Part shown: in pieces, positions 58,817 through 64,000 of the stretch
Position numbering within the stretch: the first letter of the stretch is position 1
Layout: the number at the start of each line of letters is the position of its first letter
Source: DALYDD01 sp031973395
GTDB lineage: Bacteria; Patescibacteriota; Minisyncoccia; Phycocordibacterales; CAIZLB01
NCBI GenBank assembly: GCA_031973395.1
Contig: DALYDD010000003.1
Span: 6,272-70,271, forward strand
Direction: 5' to 3'
DNA: 64,000 nt
Program-made: the position numbers and the translations under genes
The notes under the pieces: generated by a model
Told to the model about the DNA's origin: nothing
Database searches by the model: none
What the model saw: the letters and a program-made list of their open reading frames with translations, nothing else

Positions 58817-60010
58817 ATGAAAGAAATCAAAGAGCTTCAGAGTCTTAGTTTGGTTGGAAAAAATGTTATCGTGCGTGTCGATTATAATTTAGCCATTCGT
58901 GATGGAAAAGTCCTTGATGATTTGCGCATCCGCACTTCTACAAAGACAATCGAATTTTTACGATCATTGGGTGCAGCAGTTATCCTCATTTCTCATATTG
59001 AAAATAAAGAGGGGACAGGTTTGAATCCTGTTGCCGAGCACATTCACTCCATGCACCAAGCGGGCACTTGTCCTTTTGATGTTATTTTTCACGATAATTT
59101 AGCCATGGCTCTTTCGAAATCGAAGGTGGATTATGCACAAGCTGGCCAAGTGCATCTCCTACAGAATCTTCGAGATAATATGGGCGAAGAAATAAATGAT
59201 TCCGCGTTTGCTCATTCATTGGCTGCTCTCGGGGATATATACATCAATGAGGCCTTTCCTGTCTGTCATCGCAAGCATGCTTCGGTTGTCGGTTTGCCGA
59301 TGTTGCTTCCGCATTATGCCGGTTTTAAATTGATTGATGAAGTTCATCATATGCAAAAAGGGCTCGAAGCAAAGCATCCTTTTGTCTTTATTCTTGGTGG
59401 TGCGAAGTTCGAAACAAAACTGCCTTTGATTGAAAAATTTATTAATCGATCAGATATAGTCGTCATCGGCGGTGCTTTGCTCAATGATATTTTAAAAGCG
59501 AAAGGTTTGAATGTTGGAAAATCTCTTGTCAGCGAAGTACCGGTAGATTTGTCGAGCATTATCGCAAGCCCAAAATTACTTTTGCCGGAAGAAGTTATTG
59601 TAAAGTCTGATGTATCTGATACTGGGACGACAAAAAAAATAACTGAGATCAGTGAAAACGATATCATCATCGATGTGGTACCTAAATTCGCTGAAGCTTT
59701 ATCAAAACGCCTTGATGAGGTTTCTGCGACAAGCGAAAAAGGAGCTAAACCTTTTATTTTATGGAATGGCCCGCTCGGTCTATATGAAAGTGGTTTCAAA
59801 GAAGGAACCGTTTCGGTAGCTGATATGATTTTGAAAAAGAATGTCGAAGGTTTGGTTGGAGGCGGGGACACTGTCGCCGCAATTGCAGAATGTGCGCTCG
59901 GGCATACGATCGGTAGCGAACAAGGTGGAATTTATATTTCGACAGGTGGCGGAGCGATGATTGAATTTTTGATGAAAGAGAGTTTGCCTGGGGTTGAGGT
60001 TTTGAAATAA
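58817..60010 (+). CDS. pgk: Phosphoglycerate kinase
   Basis: A 397-aa glycolytic kinase making ATP from 1,3-bisphosphoglycerate. The N-domain has VIVRVDYNLAIRDGKV (about 16-31, the RVDFNVP motif in a changed form). The hinge has VFILGGAKFETKLPLI (about 188-203). The C-domain has ILWNGPLGLYE (about 314-324) and GGGDTVAAI (about 348-356). Length is normal and binding residues seem intact. It is co-directional with tpiA, so the two lower-glycolysis genes probably form one transcript. Confidence 0.95.
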   Translation: MKEIKELQSLSLVGKNVIVRVDYNLAIRDGKVLDDLRIRTSTKTIEFLRSLGAAVILISHIENKEGTGLNPVAEHIHSMHQAGTCPFDVIFHDNLAMALSKSKVDYAQAGQVHLLQNLRDNMGEEINDSAFAHSLAALGDIYINEAFPVCHRKHASVVGLPMLLPHYAGFKLIDEVHHMQKGLEAKHPFVFILGGAKFETKLPLIEKFINRSDIVVIGGALLNDILKAKGLNVGKSLVSEVPVDLSSIIASPKLLLPEEVIVKSDVSDTGTTKKITEISENDIIIDVVPKFAEALSKRLDEVSATSEKGAKPFILWNGPLGLYESGFKEGTVSVADMILKKNVEGLVGGGDTVAAIAECALGHTIGSEQGGIYISTGGGAMIEFLMKESLPGVEVLK

Positions 60011-60043
60011 AAAACTCGCATATCAAATTATTTTATAGAATCA

Positions 60044-60073
60044 ATTGACATTGATCAATATGGATTATATAGT
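60044..60073 (+). promoter_or_regulatory. Promoter of the 60.1 kb membrane-protein locus
   Basis: TTGACA (60044-60049) and TATAGT (60068-60073) with an 18-nt spacer. The transcript would begin just before a small AGTCC/GGACT hairpin and carry a leader of about 60 nt. Confidence 0.65.
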
Positions 60074-60137
60074 CCTTTTGGACTGAAACTTGCTTTCAGA
60101 CTGCCAACGATCTTCAAATCTCAACCCTTCATTCAGC

Positions 60138-60512
60138 ATGAGAATTAACATCCAACTTAAGGATTCGCGCCTCTGTGTTTTCATCATCTCCGCCGCCTCT
60201 GCCTTCGCCTTGACCCTCGTCATTTGCAGCAGCCTGCTCTATGGCTCTCGTAATTATCAAAGCAAGGTGGTAAAACACTGGGAAGACGAGGTTCAGGCAG
60301 CAGAAAATAAAGCCCTCGACGACCACGGCGGTGTTCCGGAACTCCTGATCTATGGCGTAAAGGTGTGGAGGCTAAGCGATGCGAAGAACGCGTACGGCAC
60401 CTTGAACTACCTTTTCTGGACAGTTTCTGCGTTTGCCATCGTCGCATGCATCGGCGCCTTTGCTCTTCTCAAAAGCTCGCTGCCAAAAGAAACGAGGGAG
60501 GTGACTGCGTAA
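60138..60512 (+). CDS. Small two-TM hypothetical protein
   Basis: A 124-aa protein with TM segments at about 11-34 and 88-112 and an intervening polar, probably outer, loop (KVVKHWEDEVQAAENKALDD). No family was recognised. The ATG at 60138 (MRINIQLKDS) is chosen; an upstream ATG would overlap the leader. Codon use is GC-rich against neighbours, and it has a conventional promoter and leader, so it may be horizontally acquired. Its TAA overlaps the ATG of a 21-codon ORF. Confidence 0.6.
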   Translation: MRINIQLKDSRLCVFIISAASAFALTLVICSSLLYGSRNYQSKVVKHWEDEVQAAENKALDDHGGVPELLIYGVKVWRLSDAKNAYGTLNYLFWTVSAFAIVACIGAFALLKSSLPKETREVTA

Positions 60513-60577
60513 TGACCAAAAGACCTCGCCAGATTCATATCACCCGTCCCTTGAGCCGATTGTCGCTCTGGTCCTGA
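60512..60577 (+). CDS. Possible 21-aa ORF with strong Shine-Dalgarno sequence
   Basis: Begins MTKRPRQIHITRPLSR and overlaps the stop of the two-TM gene as TAATG. GGGAGGTG lies 8 nt upstream, the best ribosome binding site seen in the window. Basic and short. It may be a leader or regulatory peptide, or a chance ORF. Confidence 0.35.
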   Translation: MTKRPRQIHITRPLSRLSLWS

Positions 60578-60590
60578 GCCAAAAGACTTT

Positions 60591-60626
60591 CAAAAGCGCC
60601 GTGCCCGTAGAGGGTGCGGCGTTTTG
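60591..60626 (+). terminator. Terminator of the 60.1 kb locus
   Basis: An imperfect stem CAAAA-G-CGCCG..CCC (60591-60606) with GGG..CGGCGTTTTG (60612-60626), with a short loop and T run. Confidence 0.75.
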
Positions 60627-60741
60627 ACATCACAAAATCATCGATTTCTGCTTTTTAAATTTAAAACTTCGCGAGCACGATTTTAACTTTCTTACTACAA
60701 ATTTTTTATATAAATAAGAAACTCGATCAATCCCAGCGTGA

Positions 60742-61218
60742 TTACAAGGTGGTAATAGCCCTCATCACTTTCTCATTTACTTTTGCCTGATCCTCATCAG
60801 AGATTGGTTTTCCTGGCCAATGTTTAAACCCATCGGTTTCGTATCGGGGAATAATATGAATATGGCTATGGAATACAACTTGTCCTGCAGAAGGTTCATT
60901 GTTTACATCAATATTAATACCATCCGCATCCATGGCTTCGCGCACCGCGAGTGAAATCTTTTGTGTTGTTAGAGCCATTCTCGCCCAAATTTCTGGCGGC
61001 ACAGAATATACGTTTTCGTAGTGATCTTTCGGAATAACGAGTGCGTGCCCAGGATTTACTGGGTGGATATTGAGAAATGCCATAGTTTCTTCATCTTCAT
61101 AGATTTTCGATGCTGCAAGCTCGCCGGCGACAATTTTGCAAAATGGACAGTTTTCGTCTTTTGCAACTACGGGGTCGAAATGTTGTGCTTCGTGGTGGGT
61201 GTCTGTTGATTGGTTCAT
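60742..61218 (-). CDS. HIT-family nucleotide hydrolase
   Basis: A 158-aa protein. An N-terminal CPFCKIVAGEL (24-34) begins the fold, and the HIT signature HSHIHIIPR lies at about 117-125, fitting the HxHxHxx pattern with catalytic His. Members hydrolyse dinucleoside polyphosphates or AMP-linked compounds. The exact substrate is not given by sequence. The ATG at 61218 is chosen over a start 41 codons upstream because TATAAT (61226-61231, minus strand) ends 7 nt before it. Confidence 0.92.
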   Translation of the reverse strand: MNQSTDTHHEAQHFDPVVAKDENCPFCKIVAGELAASKIYEDEETMAFLNIHPVNPGHALVIPKDHYENVYSVPPEIWARMALTTQKISLAVREAMDADGINIDVNNEPSAGQVVFHSHIHIIPRYETDGFKHWPGKPISDEDQAKVNEKVMRAITTL

Positions 61219-61240
61219 GGATAAGATTATAGTATAAAAA

Positions 61241-63238
61241 ATGAATCTAGGTATAGAGAGTGGACCAAGAGGTCTAAGTGGGTCACCAGCTTTTACTACT
61301 TCCATGTTAAAATCGGGACCAATGAACCCTTCTACTGCCAAGAAATCCTATCGTCTAAAAACCCCGCTCGCTCCCATGAATCCTGATGCGGATCTCTTGC
61401 ACAAGCTTTTGAGCTTACGAGGCGTCGGCGAGGCAGAAAAAGCTCTGTTTTTGAAGCCAGATTTTGAGACCGGCCTCCACAATCCATATCTCCTAAAAAA
61501 TATGCAGAAAGTGGTGGATCGCATATTGCAGGCCATTGATGCCGAGGAACATATCCTGATCTATTCAGATTTTGATGCCGATGGTTTGCCGGGCGCTGCT
61601 GTTATCCATGATTTCTTCAGAAAGATTTCTTATCCGCATGTTAGTTTCTTTCGCCCGGACCGACATGTCGAAGGCTTTGGTATTCATGCGCATGTGTTGG
61701 ATGAATTTCTCGTCGCGAATACCCCCGATGAAGTTGCGGTGGCTCATGAGGCGGCAAGCGAAATTGCTTCGATTGATATTCATGCAAAAACAAAAAAGTT
61801 GGCGACACTTTTGATTACCATCGATTGTGGAATTGCGGACGTGGAACCTGTAGCAAAAATGCGAAAGCAATTTCCGAATCTCGATATCATAATCACTGAT
61901 CATCATCTACCTGGTCCAGTTTTACCTAGTGCCTATGCGATCATCAATCCCAAACTCGAAGGCTGCGAATATCCAGAGAAGATGCTTTGTGGTGCAGCGG
62001 TGATTTATAAAGTGGTTTGTGCTTTGATCACAGCTTTGCAGGAGCGCGCGGAAAAAAATCCAAATGATGAAAAAGCTGTTGTGGTGGCGAAAAGTTTCGG
62101 TGCAGGATATGAAAAATGGCTTTTGGATTTGGTCGGTCTTGCGACACTTTCGGATATGGTACCACTCCTCGGCGAGAATCGCCTGCTCGCATATTACGGC
62201 CTGATTGTTATGAAAAAGACTCGTCGGCCTGGATTTCTTGCTCTTGCGAAAACAAATAATATTGATCTACGAAATTTGGTCGAGGACGATATTGTTTTTA
62301 CTTTTTCACCTCGAATCAATGTTGCATCGCGCCTTGCTGATGCAAAAATCGCTTTTGATTTATTGACGACAGACAATTTCGATACCGCCATGTCGCTTGC
62401 GAAGGAGTTAAATAATATTAATCAGAGGCGCAAAACTTTGGTTGCGAATATTTCTAAACAAGCGCATAAAGCCATTGCTGCGCGCAGTTTGGAATCGGGT
62501 GACAAGGATCGCGGAGTCATCGTCATCGGTAATCCAGATTGGAAACCGCCAGTACTTGGTCTCGTTGCACAAACTTTAACCAAAGCCTATGGTAAGCCAG
62601 CATATGTTTGGGGAAAGAGTGATGATGGATCATTTAAAGGTTCGGTGCGCTCTGTCGCGGGTGTCGACATTGTGGCGATCATGCATAAAGCACCAGACGA
62701 AGTTTTCATCAATCGTGGTGGACATGCGCAGTCTGGTGGCTTCAATGTTCATCCAGATTTTATTCATGAACTGGACGGACATTTACAGAAAGCGTATGAG
62801 GAGTTATACGGGAAAAAAGATACAGAGAGTGAAGATCAGAGCAGTAATGTAAATCTATTTGAAGTCGATGCAGTAATTCCGCTTTCAGAAGTTTCTGCTG
62901 TAACAGCCGCGTGTTTGGCAAAGCTGGCGCCGTATGGAATGGATAACCCGAAGCCTCTTTTTGCTTTTCCAAATTGCACAATCGTCGAATATAAAATGTT
63001 TGGAAAAGAAAAAGATCATCTCGAACTTATCTGTTCTGATGAGAGTTTATTTGCTCAAGGTGGCCGGACGGTAAAAGCTATTCAATTTTTTTATGGAAAT
63101 GGAGATGGACAGGAAAGCGACATGCTCATAGGTCCGAAGGCTGATGCAGGTGCGCGTCGTACGATCATTGGCCATATTGAAAAAAATAATTTCCGAGGTG
63201 CGGGGGATATCAGGATTCGGATTGTGGATGTGTGGTAA
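61241..63238 (+). CDS. recJ: Single-stranded-DNA-specific exonuclease RecJ
   Basis: A 665-aa DHH-family 5'-3' exonuclease for repair. It has IYSDFDADGLPGAA (about 106-119), LITIDCGIADVEP (about 190-202), ITDHHLPGPVLP (the DHH motif, about 221-232) and INPKLEGCEYPEKMLCGAAV. The DHHA1 domain ends with GGHAQSGGFNVH (about 487-498), and an OB-like domain follows. The start at 61241 is only a few nt after a TATA-like box; ATG codons at 61304 or 61322 (MNPSTAKK) fit family length better. Divergent from the HIT gene, 22 bp apart. Confidence 0.94.
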   Translation: MNLGIESGPRGLSGSPAFTTSMLKSGPMNPSTAKKSYRLKTPLAPMNPDADLLHKLLSLRGVGEAEKALFLKPDFETGLHNPYLLKNMQKVVDRILQAIDAEEHILIYSDFDADGLPGAAVIHDFFRKISYPHVSFFRPDRHVEGFGIHAHVLDEFLVANTPDEVAVAHEAASEIASIDIHAKTKKLATLLITIDCGIADVEPVAKMRKQFPNLDIIITDHHLPGPVLPSAYAIINPKLEGCEYPEKMLCGAAVIYKVVCALITALQERAEKNPNDEKAVVVAKSFGAGYEKWLLDLVGLATLSDMVPLLGENRLLAYYGLIVMKKTRRPGFLALAKTNNIDLRNLVEDDIVFTFSPRINVASRLADAKIAFDLLTTDNFDTAMSLAKELNNINQRRKTLVANISKQAHKAIAARSLESGDKDRGVIVIGNPDWKPPVLGLVAQTLTKAYGKPAYVWGKSDDGSFKGSVRSVAGVDIVAIMHKAPDEVFINRGGHAQSGGFNVHPDFIHELDGHLQKAYEELYGKKDTESEDQSSNVNLFEVDAVIPLSEVSAVTAACLAKLAPYGMDNPKPLFAFPNCTIVEYKMFGKEKDHLELICSDESLFAQGGRTVKAIQFFYGNGDGQESDMLIGPKADAGARRTIIGHIEKNNFRGAGDIRIRIVDVW

Positions 63239-63267
63239 TTCATAAAAAACCATTTATAATCATTCCT

Positions 63268-64000
63268 ATGAATACAATCGCAATCTTCACCGACGGCTCA
63301 TCAAGGGGCAATCCTGGCCCCGGAGGATACGGAGCGCTTTGCGCATACCCAGACTCAAAGGGAGTTTTACATGTAGATGAACTCGGAGGACGAGAAGCAC
63401 AGACGACAAATAACCGTATGGAGCTTCAGGCTCTGATCGTAGCTCTCCAAAATATGGAGGGGTATTATAAGAAGGGTGAAGCGGCCACAGACGGCATCAC
63501 GTTCAAACTATACATAGACTCTTCCTATGTATTAAAAGGTGCAAAAGAATGGCTCAAGGGCTGGAAAAATAAGAATTGGATGACTTCAACAAAAGACGAA
63601 GTGAAGAATAGTGACCTTTGGCGCAATCTAGATACCTTGCTAGAAAAGCATTTGGAAAACGGTGTGAAGTTTGAGTGGAATCTAATTAAAGGTCATGCGG
63701 GCACACCGGGCAATGAACGCTGTGATGAAATTGCTACAAGTTTTGCGGATGCATCCGATCGCGAGATCGAAGCTGATGTGTACGTTTCTTTATATAAAGG
63801 AAAACTTGATGAATATCCATTGGGTGATATTTTTTTTGCAGATCCTACAAGACAAGTACCTGGTGCAGCAAAGTCCTCGACGAGCAAAAGTGCAAATAAA
63901 GGAAAGGCCGCGTATTCGTATGTAAGTATGGTTGGTGGCGTTTTGAATATTGATAAAACATGGGCGGAATGCGAAAAGCGCGTAAAAGGTAAAAGTGGTG
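63268..64000 (+). CDS. rnhA: Ribonuclease HI with C-terminal viroplasmin-like domain (runs off the window)
   Basis: Degrades RNA in RNA-DNA hybrids. The RNase H fold starts IFTDGSSRGNPGPGGYGA (about 6-23, Asp9) and continues with NNRMELQALIVAL (Glu), LYIDSSYVLKG (Asp) and KGHAGTPGNERCDEIA (His, Asp). After a linker, AYSYVSMVGGVLNIDKTWAE (then CEKRVKGKSG) matches the viroplasmin/caulimovirus VI repeat, which usually lies at the N-terminus in eukaryotic RNase H1. The gene is cut by the window end at residue 244. TATAAT (63255-63260) ends 7 nt before the ATG. Confidence 0.9.
   Translation, partial: MNTIAIFTDGSSRGNPGPGGYGALCAYPDSKGVLHVDELGGREAQTTNNRMELQALIVALQNMEGYYKKGEAATDGITFKLYIDSSYVLKGAKEWLKGWKNKNWMTSTKDEVKNSDLWRNLDTLLEKHLENGVKFEWNLIKGHAGTPGNERCDEIATSFADASDREIEADVYVSLYKGKLDEYPLGDIFFADPTRQVPGAAKSSTSKSANKGKAAYSYVSMVGGVLNIDKTWAECEKRVKGKSG

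Noticed and set aside
1..64000. CRISPR arrays, insertion sequences or transposase genes
   Set aside because: No regularly spaced repeats and no transposase motifs were found. The Xer-type recombinase is a housekeeping-type enzyme and no attachment sites flank it.

Overview
The window looks like a chromosomal segment of a Candidate Phyla Radiation (Patescibacteria) bacterium, most likely Parcubacteria/Paceibacteria. The reasons are a PrgI/TraC-type secretion operon of the kind conserved in that group, many single-helix surface proteins with no wider relatives, small ribosomal and replication genes, and an almost complete lack of Shine-Dalgarno sequences. Lineage is inferred from gene content; no 16S rRNA is present. 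Two 10-N runs (37467-37476, 55050-55059) are scaffold gaps, so this is a draft assembly.

Layout. 1-7.4 kb holds the start of tyrS, a class A penicillin-binding protein and the replication/ribosome block: a DciA-like gene, dnaN and dnaA on the minus strand, then rpmH, rnpA and yidC on the plus strand. An origin-like spacer lies between dnaN and dnaA. 7.4-21.2 kb is one minus-strand run of twelve genes for a type IV secretion-like envelope machine: VirB4 ATPase in two ORFs, PrgI/VirB3-like, VirB6-like, a VirB2-like pilin fused to an RlpA-like domain, and several secreted or single-TM partners. 21.2-31.5 kb is housekeeping: rsmA, a UvrD helicase, a LysM-M23 peptidase, a YifB-type ATPase, a NYN protein, rpsO, a Xer recombinase and xthA. 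31.5-37.5 kb has cca, four tRNAs, a YraN nuclease, an RNHCP protein, a membrane protease and HU. This stretch also carries a cluster of parS-like palindromes and perfect DnaA boxes. 37.6-50.3 kb holds rny, clpP, rsmE, a TrmB-type regulator, a methyltransferase, a trigger factor without PPIase domain, ppaC and nusA. 50.3-51.4 kb has no protein gene but a strongly structured candidate RNA of about 520 nt. 51.4-57.6 kb is a type IV pilus operon (pilB, pilC, three pilin-like genes, a large pilus-associated protein). 57.7-64 kb carries tpiA, pgk, a small membrane-protein locus, a HIT protein, recJ and rnhA, which runs off the end.

The most striking whole-window signal is transcriptional. In about twenty genes a TATAAT-like -10 box ends only 6-9 nt before the start codon, with no ribosome binding site, so leaderless mRNAs look like the default. 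Two tRNAs are followed within 4-6 nt by an ORF, which would give the same result after tRNA processing. A few loci break the rule (methyltransferase at 45 kb, the RNA at 50.7 kb, the membrane-protein locus at 60.1 kb). They have leaders, look richer in GC and end in GC-rich hairpins, and may have been acquired.

The envelope systems fit a host-attached episymbiont lifestyle: two cell-surface machines, peptidoglycan enzymes (PBP1, LysM-M23, RlpA-like fusion) and secreted beta-sandwich proteins. That lifestyle is an inference from the group, not shown by the sequence.
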